Of a DNA stretch of 64,000 nt, positions 1 to 17,640 are shown one piece after another. The stretch is taken from assembly GCA_029931535.1 (NCBI GenBank), contig JAQPZY010001414.1, positions 574,001-638,000 of the forward strand, given 5' to 3'. This stretch comes from Margaritifera margaritifera (lineage: Eukaryota; Mollusca; Bivalvia; Unionida; Margaritiferidae). The number at the start of each line of letters is the position of its first letter. The stretch's first letter is position 1. Both the position numbers and the translations under genes were made by a program. A model generated the notes under the pieces. That model did no database searches. It was not told where the DNA came from and saw only the letters and a list, made by a program, of their open reading frames with translations.

Positions 1-363
1 AAACTTTATTTCTTGCGTCTCATTTCTTTTTCAAACATTCGTTTAAATGTCCAAATAAATGAAGCTAATCCACTCTCGTATCCGTTACCAATAAAATAAG
101 GCCTTTATTTCTTATGTTAATTGTGAAATGTAGGAGCAGTGTGATTTGTAACACATGTACCATCATGCTACTAGGCACTGAGAACCTCGTTTGTATAACT
201 GTAGGAAACAGGTGATATTTGGTGGGCTAGGTAGGGAGTTTCCAATCCGCCTGTATATTTGTCTCGTATATCATCAATGTATGATGTTGTAATATGTACC
301 TTGGTAATTACTGGATTAATGTGAAACACTCCTTAATCAAACGGAAGTCAAATATGCTGCAGT

Positions 364-640
364 CTAAGCCACTTTAATGTCAGCTTAGCTCTGACCAGTT
401 CAAATGTGGCGTATAAGATCCACATAACTGATATTGGGAACTCAGCCTAAACCACTATACTGTGAATTTAACTCTGACCGGCCCAAGTATGCATATAAGA
501 TCCAAATCACTGATACTGGGAACTCAGGCTAAGCCACTATAATGTCAGTTTAGCTCGGCTCTGAGCAGCCAACTATCGGAGTATATTGTTTAACCTTGAT
601 CAACCTAAGTATGGTATATAAGATCCACATCACGAATAAT
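364..640. repeat. Degenerate ~83-bp tandem repeat
   Basis: The phrase CTAAGCCACT(A/T)TAATGTCAG returns at about 364, 447 and 529, each time followed by TTAGCTCTGACC-like and TATAAGATCCA(C/A)AT-like blocks. The spacing is about 82-83 bp. A fourth partial unit ends near 640. No coding potential is seen. A short array of CCAATCTGA / ACTCCAGCAATACATT phrases follows to about 715. Confidence 0.6.
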
Positions 641-1249
641 CTGCTCCAATCTGATACTAGCAATACATTGCTTTAATCGAACTCCAGCAATACATTCCTC
701 CAATCTGACACCAGCACGACCAGAGATATAAATTTATATACAAGAATTAGAACTATATTTTGCGGTTAAAGGATACACTTAATTTACACGCCAGTCTTAA
801 ACACATAAAAAGATACGCATCACTTTATCTTTCTTACCTGTCTCGAACAAGAAATATTTTCCTTTGCAATCACAGACAAGTTACCTAGATAGGAAAACAG
901 AGTCTTTATGACAAGAGTCTGAAATTTGTTTCTGACTTTGCAATACAAACACTTCGGAAACATAATTCTTGTTAAAAATCAGTCCTTTTAACAGTCTCCA
1001 CTGAATCATGTTCTACTCCAGTCGGTTTGATTCTGAAGATTCTTTATGATGACAAAAAAATATAAGATGTATGAAACCATACGGTAAAAATCTTCAATTG
1101 CTCATTGTGACTTTCTATTGCATTCCAATGCCATATCATTATACTTATAGCTTGGTAAATATTATAGGTGGGAATTTTTATGATTCATAATGTTGTTAGC
1201 TGTATAACAATTCACAAAGTTAAAGTTCATTTCTTTACGAATAGTTTTC

Positions 1250-1545
1250 AACATATTGTATGATCGGCGTCTTGGATTACCGCTGAATGGCGCGTGATAG
1301 GCATCTGAGATCTCTGTCACAATGGTGAACGATCTGCATCTAAAATCACTATCAACATGGTGCACGATCGGCGTCTGAGATTACTGTCAACATGATTAAC
1401 GTCTGAGATCATTGTCAATATGGAGCATGGTTGACATCTGATATCATGGAGTATGATCGTCGTCTGAGATCACTGTCAACATGGTGCATGATCGGTGTCT
1501 GAGATCACTGTCAGTATGGTGCATGATCGGTGTCTGAGATCACTC
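1250..1545. repeat. Degenerate ~36-bp minisatellite
   Basis: About eight imperfect units of the form (A/C)ATGGTGCATGATCGG(C/T)GTCTGAGATCACTGTCA run head to tail. The last three units (about 1440-1545) are nearly identical and the leftmost are the most diverged. The small minus-strand ORF across this stretch is only a reading of the repeat. Confidence 0.7.
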
Positions 1546-2339
1546 GACTAGAAACTTAATGGACTGAGTACGAACTTATAAAACCAGCTCTTTATATTGC
1601 TTGCAGTACACGGATTTGTGATTGAGTCAAAAACCCACTTAATTCCCTCCCCCTCCACCACACACGCGCATTCACACTCCCATTCTCTCCCAGCCACCGC
1701 TACGCCGCCCTACCCTTTCAGGGAAACTCAATATCTGTAGACATCATACTGTCTCAAAAACATTACCAAAGAAAGAAAGAGACTGATAGTTAGTACATTT
1801 TACAAAATTGAACCAAATGTAGTCAAGGCATTTATGACTATACTTTTAAGGTTTCAAAAATATTTTATGTCATAAAATAGGTCTGATGTACATTATAATC
1901 TACCCGGTCTACCGTACCCGAAAGGTCACCGTAATCAAAGTACAGCTACAGACCGTTTTGAGACATTAAGGTTGCATAGCTACAAATAGATTGGGCTAAC
2001 CGCCATGCGAGGCGTCCTGTTGGGGATCGTGCCTCGATTGTTGCCAAGTTTAACTTCTATCCGGAGAAGGAAAGAATGCATGACAAAAATACTGAATAAT
2101 GCAACATATGTAGTCCCCCGTGCTTCTGAAAGATGTGTATCTTGCTAGAAAAAACAATGCTTTTAACCTTGGGCAGAGGGCGGGAAATCGACTAGTCATG
2201 TGGAAATAATAAAAAAATATCTGTATGTGGACGGGAAGTGGATAGAACCAGGAAACCTGAGTAATGCAACATCCCGACCACATCAACAAGATCAACATCA
2301 CCTGCGTACGCAACAGCGAGATATAAAGTTGAACGGGCT

Positions 2340-2960
2340 AGATATTGCCGTAAAAATGCTCATTTGGAAAGTGTGTGGACTAAATGAAGACAAAAAGCAA
2401 TCAAAGGAATTGTGTACATTTATTTCAGACTTTGATATATGTTTGAGAGAAACAAGGACTTCAAAAGTTTATAAAATAAACTTGTCTGGTTATAAGCATT
2501 ATAATCGATACAGAAAAAAATGATACACAAGAAGGCAAAATGGCAGGGTGGAGACGTGGTTATTTATCGTAGGGAAAACATTCATAGTGGGTTAAAATTG
2601 TACATGAAAAAAGAGATTTATATATTTGGTGCAAAGTAGGTAAAATCTTCACAATCTTGCTAAAGACACTATAATGTGTTTTGTTTATTTGCCTTCAGAT
2701 GGTTCTACTATCTATAATCACATAAAAAGCACTACACGAAATGCTTAAAAGTGTTTTGCATTCCTGAATAATAACCCCTATCCGGATGTTCTGTTTCGGT
2801 GACACAAATATCTTGTACTAATTTTACTAACGAATACAATTTCCCAAAGTCTCACATTTTAGAAAGAAACTTTAGGTAATTGTTTGTGTGCTTTTCAACA
2901 AAACGACTCAGATCATCTTACTGGAATGCAGACAGTTGAATATAATTGCATCCTTATGTT
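2340..2960 (+). mobile_element. LINE (non-LTR retrotransposon) endonuclease relic
   Basis: Three-frame reading gives a broken AP-endonuclease-like order. An N-terminal WKVCGLNEDK-type strand is followed by ELCTFISDFDICLRETRT (the strand carrying the usual ET pair), then, after a TGA at about 2521 and a frame change, KKAKWQGGDVVIY and NIHSGLKLY, and then MCFVYLPSDGST. This order (Wx3GL, FDI..ET, GGxxI/VY, YLPxxGS) is that of the endonuclease domain of animal LINEs. No reverse transcriptase follows here. The unit is dead, with several stops and at least one frameshift. Clade assignment is not possible by eye. Confidence 0.6.
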
Positions 2961-3037
2961 CCGGATCCATTAGTTTCGTATGGTTGGTGTCGCCAGTTAA
3001 TGTGATTTGTCCTAAAAAAAAAAAAAACGAGCCCCAG

Positions 3038-3612
3038 ATTTTGCTTTCATATATCTCTTACGTTTGATATAAACGTCGTAAATCTGCGCCGGGATACCGT
3101 ATGAATGAAAATAGCTTGAAACACGTATTGTATTAATATCTATTAACCTATTATCATTAAATAGTCATATTTTCCCCAATTTTCTTTTAGAAAGTTAGAA
3201 ATGTATGTTGTTTATGTGATCCTAGGATGGTCTTCTGAAGAGAAATAAAAAAACAATTATCTTTAATTTTAATGTTTATATGGAGCGCATTTACGGCCCA
3301 GATTGGTTCTTTCACATTTTGTCATGATTAGCCTTCACTACCACTTGACAAAATATCGCGGTGGGCGATGCATGCCCTCAGTGTTAAATATTGTCCAAAA
3401 GGATATATTTCTGGCTAAAAATGCGTTTTCAGCGTTCCACTAGCATTTCGTCACTTGGCGTCATGACGTCAGCGCGTGCCTATAACGTCATAGGGGTACG
3501 AAGTTGAAGACTTATCGGTATTGTAGTATTTTATGATAGAGATAAGACTATGGATGAAAATGTGTTTTTACCAGATTTTATGACCGTTTAGAAGGTAAAG
3601 TGAACCCAGTCT
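3038..3612 (+). repeat. Dispersed repeat X, copy 1
   Basis: This stretch of about 575 bp aligns by eye with 23398-23969 in the same orientation. Shared landmarks include GATACCG(T/A)ATGAATGAAAATAG, TTAACCTATTATCATTAAATAGTC, CTAGGATGGTCTTCTGAA, ATGGAGCGCAT, CTTCACTACCACTTGACA and AAGACTTATCGGTATTGTA. Substitutions and small indels are scattered throughout, so the duplication is old. No ORF is conserved between the copies. Confidence 0.75.
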
Positions 3613-3901
3613 TTTGGTGCGAGTTTAGCATCAAGGAGATTTTATGTGAAAATGTGAGTAAGAAATGGTTTGCTGACTTAGAAGATTATCTTTGCATCAC
3701 AAATTTTGCTTCGGCACAAAATTGTATTGTGATTATAGACTTACAAGATCTATATCAAGTTAAATGTTCACCTATTGTTTACTTTACAATTCTGGATTAT
3801 GGTCCTTAACTGACATAAGAATTTAACGCTACATCATTAATTTTTGTTTTAATTTTACTATATTGGCATCGGATTGTTTGTTCTCTGAACACATTTCAAT
3901 T

Positions 3902-3905
<4 letters not shown>

Positions 3906-3975
<70 letters not shown>
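3906..3975. repeat. (TA)n microsatellite
   Basis: Uninterrupted TA dinucleotide run of about 70 bp lying between repeats X and Y. Confidence 0.95.
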
Positions 3976-3977
<2 letters not shown>

Positions 3978-4778
3978 CAACACACTTTCAATTTCTACAA
4001 AAATTCCATGATCTTTAATTGATAATGTCAGTCAACTTAATTTATTGTACTTCTGTAAATTTCAGACTTGCATCTCACATGATATCGGTTGAATTTTAAT
4101 ACATTTTCTAAGTTATACGTAGATATATAAATTAAAGGCAAAAGGGTGATACAAACATAGTTAATGATACCTACCAATGTGCCAATGTTATTATGGTTAA
4201 GAAGAGTGTCAGATTCAGTTTCACTTTACTGTGCCTACCAAGCGGGATGTTGTACAAATATACTCTATGTAAATTATATTTAATAATTTTAAATTACTCT
4301 GACAGATTCATTTTAAATTTAGGACACTTTACTATGATATATACGGGAAAAAGAGGCTAAGAAGTGTTAGGTGCTATGCACTGTTATACACATACAATCA
4401 AATAATGTGAAAGAAAACAGAAAAATTATAGGGACGTAAAAGAAATGTTTTCAAGTATTACAATTATATAGATTAAGAAATAATTACATTCTGTACACTT
4501 ATGCTTTATGAAAACGAAATAACGAAAAAAGTATATATGATGTATGTATATATACATATGTTTATATTTTGTTACTACAAATACACTGAAAATGTGAATG
4601 ACCAAAACAATCATGCTATGTATTTCCAGCCCTAACATTGGAGGTATCTTATTACAGAACTGGTGGAGAACAATGTTTAGATTAACAGTACTGTCTAATT
4701 TGTTTGACAACGTGATGATAACAGAACCTGAATCAGTTTGCTCAGTTTGAGGTGCCCAAACTACCTTTGTCATAGGAC

Positions 4779-5875
4779 TGGTATAGAGTTAGTGAATGGG
4801 GATAATTTTCTAATATATACTTACAAACAGTTTATCCTTTTGTATTGTTTTGGTGCTATTAATGAAAAAGATACACTTTAAGGGTATAATACTCTCACGG
4901 TTCACTTTCCAAGTCACTTAGATTATACATTTGGCAATTCATAGTACCTTGTAAAGGTGTTTTGCATCGCTGATTGATATTGTATAGGGAACGCGAAGAC
5001 ATTTTTTAACAGTTTTCCGATCTTCAGGTCGCATACTGTGTAGAAAGTACTGAAAAAGATTGTATGAGTAGGAATATTAATGTCTAATACAGTTCTTAAT
5101 AAATGAACTTTAAGTTACGGTATACAGGCTTGTCCTGTAGAACATGCTTTGCATTTTTGGTTATCACTAAAAACCTGTTTAAATTTGGAAAAGCAAATAA
5201 AATGTAAAAATACCTTTTTGACACCACTGTACTCGTATACGTATTGGTGTTTTGGTGTTTATATTTTGTGTATTATTTTAATGAGACTTCATTCACAACA
5301 GAAATATGTATACAAACATAATGCATGAATGTAAATCAAAGCCATCAAATCACTAACTGAAGCAGGCATATACATATGAAAGCACATTGAATGCATACAT
5401 CAGTTTAAGATTGCTTGCACATATAGTTGCAAGTCTTAAGAGTGCGATGATGAAAAACATATTGCTGCAATAAACTGTTTAATTTTGGGACTGATCATCT
5501 TGATAATAAATGTTTGACTTCTATCTATCTATCTATCTACTGAAGATCTATGCACGTAACTTCCAAATTCGGTTTGTCGTAATTCGATGTCACTGTAACA
5601 GGATATGTCATGAGATGCACGACCGTTCTCTCCAGTCAAATGATGTAATAGGGTCAGATATAGTTCATTGTATAATAGAAATGATGGATATCACGGGCGT
5701 TTTTTCAGTAGCTTTAGATGTGTAACACCTCGCCGCAAACAGGGCGTTTTAACTAAACATTCGGGTCTCATAACAACTCTACAAGGAATTTATATATTGT
5801 CAATATCAGTTTCCTGTACTTCTTTTATATGACGTGTCGTAGATTTATTTGCTTGTATTGGACGCGTAAAGCACG
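4779..5875 (+). repeat. Dispersed repeat Y, copy 1
   Basis: About 1.1 kb aligns with 20046-21131 in the same orientation. It starts at TATAGAGTTAGTG(A/G)AT and ends near TGACGTGTCGT(A/G)GATTT followed by TGGACG(C/T)GTAAAGCAC. Shared blocks include GGGAACGCGAAGA, GCATAC.TCAGTTTA.GATTGC and ACCTCGCCGCAAAC. It has no conserved reading frame. It may be a non-autonomous transposon or a segmental duplication. The ends show no clear terminal inverted repeat. Confidence 0.75.
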
Positions 5876-6914
5876 AGTGTATCTCATCACTATTACTCAC
5901 ATGCATTAAATATTAATACAAAATACCAGGGACCGTTATATGCACCAGGTTTTCTTCTTTTAGTTTAGCTAAGATATTGGTATTTGATGTTTGGATCTAA
6001 CTGGAGATACTAATTTTTGGAAACCTGTAATTTGATAGCGCAGATCTCTCTACAAGTTTTCCACCGGGTAATGGAGGACATGGTTTCGGGCGTGTGTATC
6101 GCCAGCTTTGGAGGAACGATACACTCCAAAATCACGAACAAGCACCAAGCTTGTAAACGGGGACCTTCCTATAAATCATGTTTTTACATTGTTCTGGGTA
6201 GTACATTCTTGGTAGAAGCAAGATTGTACACCTTTGCCAAGCGAGGACATCCTCGGTTGGAGGTGTGTCCTCAGTACGTTGGTGTGTAATCCCATTAATG
6301 TCCTCGATTTACACCAAATACACACACACAAACACAAACACAAAATAGTGTGAGTTGTTTTTAAAGATAAACAGTCAATTACAGAGGACAGTTATTATTT
6401 GATATGGTCTATATATCCGGCTTACATTGAGCGAATAGATCTTGGTCAACAGCCAGCGCCTCGATATTTATAATAATGTTTTCTGTTAATATTAGTTTTG
6501 GTCCACATTAACTTGCTGTTCCCTTTGCTAGTACATAAGTCAACTTCAAAATACTCCATAGGTGTCCATAATAATGTAACTTCATACATTTTTGTGGGTA
6601 TTAGATTCCGTGCTTTTGCAAAAAATTACTTTTTCGTCCGTGTATGAATTCGTGCATTTGCCTCTGATTGTGTTGGGATGCTTTTACCTTCATAGATAAA
6701 TAACTGTTCGTTTTGTCTTTATATTCGCAGTTTGAAGCAACTGCGAAATCCATGAAAACCAATCCAAAGTAAAAGGACCACATGAATACTAGTCAATTCA
6801 GTACAAGTTTTCTCTGCAGGTTTTAATGGAAAACGCTTAGCATTTGCTCAAGGCTTTGTAGTTGTACTGAACATATAACTTACAGCTCTACTCATGGACT
6901 AATACTATAAGTGA

Positions 6915-6958
<44 letters not shown>

Positions 6959-7554
6959 AAATGTATGTGTTATGACGAATGTGTACAAATATTTTGAGAT
7001 GAATATAATTGACACTTGATAATTTCACCCCATACATTTATTATAGTCCCAACGGACTCTCATTAGTATTAGGAGGTTATAAACTATATGGACTAATACA
7101 CTTAGAAAGGTCCATAACCTTTCATTATCATGATCTGCACAAAGCTTACTACGTGTTAAAACAGTTTTGTAATTTCTATAATCTTCATATTTGTAGCAAA
7201 GGTATACAGAGGGATAACCTGCTGAAAATGCTAATTATTCTGATATGTTTCAGTCCGATTATAACATAATTCATCATTTATGCGACATTTTAAAAATAAA
7301 TATCGATTACTTTAGAGCTCTGTTATGTATTTGGCTGTGGCAAATTACTTATGGCAACTTGTTGGTATTCTAAAGTTTCAGTTGAATACAGCAATTGATG
7401 TATATGATTTTCAAGAAACTCTAACACAAAATCTTAATGTTGACACTGTCCCTGCCGATGGTATGCATCTATCTTGAATTGCGTGTCAATTGTTAGCCAA
7501 CATAAACGTTACCACTAAGTAAGCTGTATTTATCCAAAATTTATATCTGACATG
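5876..7554. other. Intergenic stretch with a (GA)n tract
   Basis: No supported gene. It holds a (GA)n run at 6919-6954 and a short CACAAACACAAA-rich patch near 6320-6345. The block at 6040-6290 is less AT-rich and contains the palindromic phrase CGAGGACATCCTCGG. The ORF there has no recognisable domain. Confidence 0.6.
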
Positions 7555-8990
7555 AAATATGGGTTTATATCGTCAAGATCTTGGATGGGTTGAGATTATG
7601 AACGAGATGCATGCGTATGAATGAGGCGATCTTAAATATTATTGGCTGACCTTGTTACCACTCTGGAAGCCAAATTTCTGATCTGATTAAGATAAACTTG
7701 GAAGATATGCTTATAGTATCAAAGATATCAGACTATTTCAATAATGAGTGAGATCCATGCATATTAATAAGGTGGTTATTTGCATCTGATTGACTGAGCT
7801 TGTTACCACTCTGGAATCCATAATTCTGATCCAATTGTGATCAAACATTGTATGTGAGCTTATATTTTAAAGAACTCTGATGATTATTTGATAATGAGCA
7901 AGATCCATGCATATTAATGCAGTGTCCTTGCATCTGATTGACTGAATTTGCTACGACTCTGGAAACCATAATTGTGATCTAACTGATTTTGATCAAACTT
8001 CAAATAAAGGCTCATATGATTAAGATCGTGCACGAATTTGATAATGCATGGGATCCATGCATATTAATGAGGTGATCTTGCATATTACTATTTGAGCTTG
8101 TTTCGACTCTAGAAACTATTTCTGATCCGAATGTGATCAAACTTTATAAATGGGATTATATCATCAATATTTTGATTAGTACAATTATGAGCAAAATCTA
8201 TTTATTTTAATAAGGTAATTTGTACCAGATTGGCTGAGCTTATCAACTCTTTAGCGACTCTGTTTCTGATTATATTTGGTACCAAATCTGATAAATACGC
8301 TTTTATCATCAAGATATATAATGAATTTTATTATGATCAAGATTTAAGCATATTAATAAGGTGATCTTGTATATGATTGGCGGAGTCTCTTACCTCCATG
8401 GATATTTCTGATGCGATTTAAACAAATGGTAAAAAGGCCAACATCATACAATTGTTGGAAGATTTGTATTATGAGTGAGACTTGTGTATATTTTTTTAGA
8501 TGATATTGCACCTGATAGGCTGAGAATGTTACCACTCTAGAGACTGTAATTTTGATAAGATTATGATCAAATTTGGTAAATATATCCATGACATCATGAT
8601 CACGGTTGAGTATGATTATGATTTGAAATCAACACCTATCAATTTCATGACCTTGCATCTGATTGACTGAGCTTGTCATCACTCCAGTAACTATATCTCT
8701 CGTCAGATTTTAATTAAACTTGTTGAATAATTTTATTTCATCAAGATGTTGGATGAGTTGGATCCTGAGCAAAACCTATATATATTGTTTAGGTAATATT
8801 ATATCTTGTTGGTTTAGTGAGATCTGCATATATTGATAACACACTTTTCTTTGCATCTGATTGGTTGAGGCAGTAACAAACTGCTAGTATATTTAGTCTA
8901 TATTTCTCATCCAGTTTCTATAAAAATTGGATAAATGGGTTTATATCACCAGGATCATGGACGACTTTAATTATGAGCAGGATAATATGG
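7555..8990. repeat. Degenerate ~150-bp tandem array (about ten units)
   Basis: The anchor GATCCATGCATATTAAT recurs at about 7751, 7901 and 8051 at exact 150-bp steps. Decayed versions lie near 7601, 8194 and 8341, with further relics to about 8990. Within each unit the order is constant: GGTGATCTTGCAT, CTGATTG(A/G)CTGAGCTTGTTACCACTCTGGAAAC, TTTCTGATC..ATTGTGATCAAACTT, GGCTTATATCATCAAGAT. Central units are best preserved. The array contains no coding frame. Confidence 0.8.
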
Positions 8991-10691
8991 ATAGTAATTA
9001 TATCTTTATCTTTAGAAAGAATTAGTATTAGAGTATAGTAAATAGGTTAAATCAACATGATATAAAATTTGGGAGATTATTTGGGAGATAGTTTGTGTTC
9101 TTATAATATTACATTAACCTTGTTAGTGAAAAAGTTAACTGTTACATTATGTAAGCCAGGTAAGCGATATCATGCCCATTTTAGGCATCTTGTTACCAAA
9201 ACCCTGTCTATTTATTCTAACACTATGGCTTAATTTTTTATTTGTTTATTAATCTTCTTTTTATCTTTGAAGACAATAGTCATAGTGTGAGAGTTAGCAA
9301 TCTAAAAGTTCATGGCCACTTGGGTTATCTAAATTTATACAAATCTATCATTCGAATAAAGTGCCGGGATTCCAGTCAAGTGCATACTCATTCCTCAGTA
9401 TCAGAGTGTCCTCCGTGCTTTTAATGGCTATTGTTTTCTTCTTATCCTCCACAAATTCAAAGGTATAATCTGAAATAATAAAAGAAAATCTATACTTTTG
9501 ACTTTACAAGTATGCCACTAAATTCTTTATCTATCCTATAAAAGTAGGATAATAAAGAACAACCATAACTTATAACACAGACTGCGTTTAACATCACTTA
9601 ATTTAAAAACTAAAATTATCAGTCAGCATTCGTAAATACTCCCAAATATAGATTTTCTTTAAAACCAAAAGCTGTTGCACTAGCTATCAGATTTTATAAA
9701 ATTTGATGACTTTTGAAACTTCTTAGTCAATCTGAATTTTGCATTTGTTATCGTCAAGAAACATTCATTTTTGTCTGGACAATTGATTGACCATCACTTT
9801 ACAGTTTGGTTTTAATAAGAAAAAATAGCAGCCTTTTGATAAAGTTTATGTACTAGAATCATACAAAAGAGTCAAATATATGTAATATATGCTACTTACA
9901 TTGACTTGATCCAAAGAAGTGCTAGAAAATATATCTTCAGTAACTGCCAAGTCTTACTATCTTTATTTTCCCTGTTTTTCTAGCCGTCTGACATTTGTCA
10001 TTTGTGGTTAAATCAAAGCCCTTAGAACTGTGTTATACATCCAAACATTTTCTGAAATGATATTTTAATGTTTGAAGTTCCTATCTTAAAAGTATAATGT
10101 CATAGCACTGATTTTCAGTCAGACAAAAAAACTAACATGGCATGAAAAATTATGTTGTCGTAAAGACTGGATCCACATGCCCACTTATAATCTTCCTCCA
10201 CATACAATTGAAAAAGGCCATTATTAACAAATTTCCAAAAAAAAAGAACTTACTTTATAGGTGATCCAACGTTTTCAAAGAAACGTTGTTGCGTCTTTTG
10301 GTGTATATGTGTGTGTATTTTACAATTAAGATTTTAGTATCAATTAATTGGATGACCACATGTAGGTTTTAAGTGCAACGTTGCTTCCTTCAGATACTAA
10401 CAGCATGACTTTTAAGCACTTATACCGTCATTTGCCAATTCACTTCTCCAATTTATATAGCCAGAGGGTTGACTGTAACTTAATACTCATGAAAATCCCC
10501 AATCCAAACATGTCAGAGATAATAAATAATCGCTGACATTTGGCTATTAGTCCAGTTAGGATATTTTCATTCAATAGCACCAGCAAGTAATGCTTCCATA
10601 TTTTAAAAGTCAACAATATTTATATAAAAAATGTGCGATTCTACCAAAAAAATTAATTAGGTGAACAATTCTTATATTTGATATCAAACAT
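8991..10691. other. Intergenic, no gene seen
   Basis: Very AT-rich sequence on both strands with no ORF that resembles a domain, no SINE boxes and no strong tandem structure. Confidence 0.55.
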
Positions 10692-11118
10692 AAAGTTAGA
10701 TGCCTATCTATGATGCCTAGAAGGTTGTCAACAATAATAGAATTATAGCTAACTTTCTAGCTAGCTTGCTAATTCCTCTATCTTACAACACCACATTGGA
10801 ATCTCTGAATTGTGTGTGTGTGTGTGCGTGTGTGTGTGACGTGTGTTTCAAAAGTAAAGTTAGATGCCTAAATATGTTGCCAAGCTTGTTGTCAACAAAC
10901 TAAACTGATAGCTAATTTGCTAATTCCTTTCAATCATTTACAATACCACATTGGAATCTCTGAATTGTGTGTTTGTGTGTGTGCGTATGTGTGTGGGGGG
11001 GGAGTTGACATGTGTTTCAAAAATAAAGTTAGATGTTGTCTCACTGGTTGTCAAAAATAATATATTGAATAATATATTGATAGCTAACTTGCTAGCTAGC
11101 TTGCTAATTCCTCTTTCC
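10692..11118. repeat. Three-copy tandem repeat, ~165 bp
   Basis: Units begin with AAAGTTAGATG at 10692, 10856 and 11025. Each carries TTGTCAACAA, GATAGCTAA(C)TT(G)CTAGCTAGCTTGCTAATTCCT, CCACATTGGAATCTCTGAATT and then a GTGTGT run leading into GTGTTTCAAAA. The internal GT run differs in length and composition between copies, so the microsatellite was copied with the unit. Confidence 0.85.

Positions 11119-15609
<4,491 letters not shown>

Positions 15610-15683
<74 letters not shown>
15610..15683. repeat. (ATT)n microsatellite
   Basis: Pure trinucleotide run of about 74 bp. Confidence 0.95.
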
Positions 15684-15684
<1 letters not shown>

Positions 15685-17390
15685 CATCAAATATATTTAT
15701 ATCGACTATTATCTAACTTCAAGCAATAATCGTGAAAGGTATCGCCAGATTTATTTTTCAAGTTTTAGAAGTAAAGTTATACATTTCCAATTTTCTTCAA
15801 TACTCTTACAAATTGTTTTATTGTTATTATTTTTGTTGCTGTTCTTCTTCTTCTTCTTTATATTTATAGACAGAAGGTATGTTGCTGTAGCAGCATTATT
15901 TATTATCGATATTAAATTCGGTTCCATCTACATACTGAATGTACTTGTTCTTGCAATGATGTTAAAATGTAGGGCTCTCCGCGAACTAGTCCCAGCCTAA
16001 CACAATAAATCTGAACCAAAAAATCTGATATTCTACATGATTTTCGTGGACTCCTACTTTTTGTTTCTTCAATATGATATAGCATTATGATTATATTTTC
16101 TAGTTTTAATCTAGTTTCGGACACGGTGTTTATTCACACAATGTCATGAGAAAGAATCCTGGCCAAATTGCCGCGCGCTACTTACCAAATTTGTAACCGA
16201 ATGCTCTGGTCATATTTTCCAAAACGTTTGATGGAGATCTTTCATCTCCATGCTCCCTAAACCTCTGTCCCCAATGAAAGGTCAAGGCCATTTGCAAATC
16301 TTCATCAAAGTTTAATGAATACTTTTATGTATGGTCATAAGTCCCAAACCTTTGGATGGATTGTTGTCAATTTCAGACAGCAGAAATAGTAAGCAATGTC
16401 GTATCATCTCAATGCATCCACAAGCTCCAACAGTCGCTGAAAAAGAGTCAAAGTCATTTGAAAATCTTGTTAATTGTTCAGCTAAATCTTTTTTCTTTAC
16501 TCATAAGTTCAAAAGTTTTTGAGGGGTGTTGTAATAATTTAACTGCAAAGTCAGGGGCATTGTTCTCTTATCGCTATGTTCCTACCACCCCACTCTATTC
16601 CCACCTGACCAATGTCAAGGTCATTTCAAACTCTTTTTAAGTTTTCAATTAAAGTGTGTCTATATGGCCATAAATCCCAACCGTTTTAAGTTTAAAGCAG
16701 ATAACTGTAGTAGGAGAATGAAAAAGCTAGGAATTTTGAGCCATTTACATTGTATTGCGTGTAGCATACACATACATAACTTCTTCTTAAGCTTGCTAAG
16801 GCTGATTACAAACTCATCTAACTATTGTTCATATAAAAGGACGAAGGGTATGAAATTAACCTGAAAATCCCTATAGAACATGAATGATCACATTCTCTCC
16901 TATATATAGACAATATGGGCGGAAACCTGTATATATTACATGCTAAGGAGGTTACAACTTTGATTTTACAAGTCCTGAAATTCCATGCATGCTTTTTACG
17001 GGAAAGAGCAAACATCCGGGATACACAACCGGAGTTTCGCAGTAATTTTTGCATCAAACTATTTGAGATTTGGAAACCTTTCAGCAAGAGTCTACACAAT
17101 ATGTTTCCCTATACCGGTAGAAGTCCACAGAGGCGTTGGTTCGAAAGAGGAGGCAGGAATCGGCGGTGGCTGGTATGATGTTTATTGTTAAGAGTAGCAA
17201 CATTCATTTGATAAATTGTAAATATCGTATTGGCAAGCCTGACAAGAAACCAGTCTGGGTTCATTGATCATGTCCGAGCGATTAACTTTGAAGTCTCTAT
17301 CACAAGAACGTTTTAAAGTTCTATCTCTCTGAGTTGATGAAGTGACGCTTGAAGTAATTTTAGTAGCTACCGTATATATATGTATGTATG

Positions 17391-17395
<5 letters not shown>
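15684..17395. other. Intergenic, one GC-richer patch
   Basis: No supported gene. The plus-strand frames over 16915-17190 end in an Arg/Gly-rich, less AT-rich patch followed by a GTATGA donor-like site (about 17175). This could be an exon, but nothing in it is recognised. Confidence 0.35.

Positions 17396-17475
<80 letters not shown>
17396..17475. repeat. (TA)n microsatellite
   Basis: TA run of about 80 bp with one central TACATA interruption. It abuts the foldback element that starts at about 17492. Confidence 0.95.
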
Positions 17476-17478
<3 letters not shown>

Positions 17479-17496
17479 ATAAGTCGGGTCCAACTG

Positions 17497-17640
17497 CAAA
17501 CAACATAGACCCTGATCTGCCGTCGCATAATGCGCCGCACATTAGGGTCTATGTTGTTTGTTATACTGATTATTCCTAACAAACTGCATAGACCCATATC
17601 GGCCGGCGCATTATGCGACGGCAGATCTGGGTCTATGCAG
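17497..17640. mobile_element. Nested foldback element (MITE-like)
   Basis: Two hairpins share one inverted core. Arm A (CAAACAACATAGACCCT, 17497-17513) is exactly complementary to 17544-17560. A second arm (CTGCATAGACCCA, 17584-17596) is exactly complementary to 17628-17640. A 24-base core at 17514-17537 is exactly complementary to 17604-17627, and it contains the phrase TCGCATAATGCG. The strand can therefore fold as two hairpins or as one long stem. No coding sequence is present. The structure fits a small non-autonomous DNA transposon or an inverted dimer of a half-element. Confidence 0.75.

Noticed and set aside
17188..17597. Tyr/Ile-rich ORFs across (TA)n tracts, and Arg/Glu, Ser/Leu, Cys/Val and Thr/His ORFs across other microsatellites
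   Set aside because: They are translations of dinucleotide repeats and have no non-repeat conserved sequence. The same applies near 13.2, 19.6, 30.4, 41.6, 52.2, 53.3, 56.1 and 57.6 kb.
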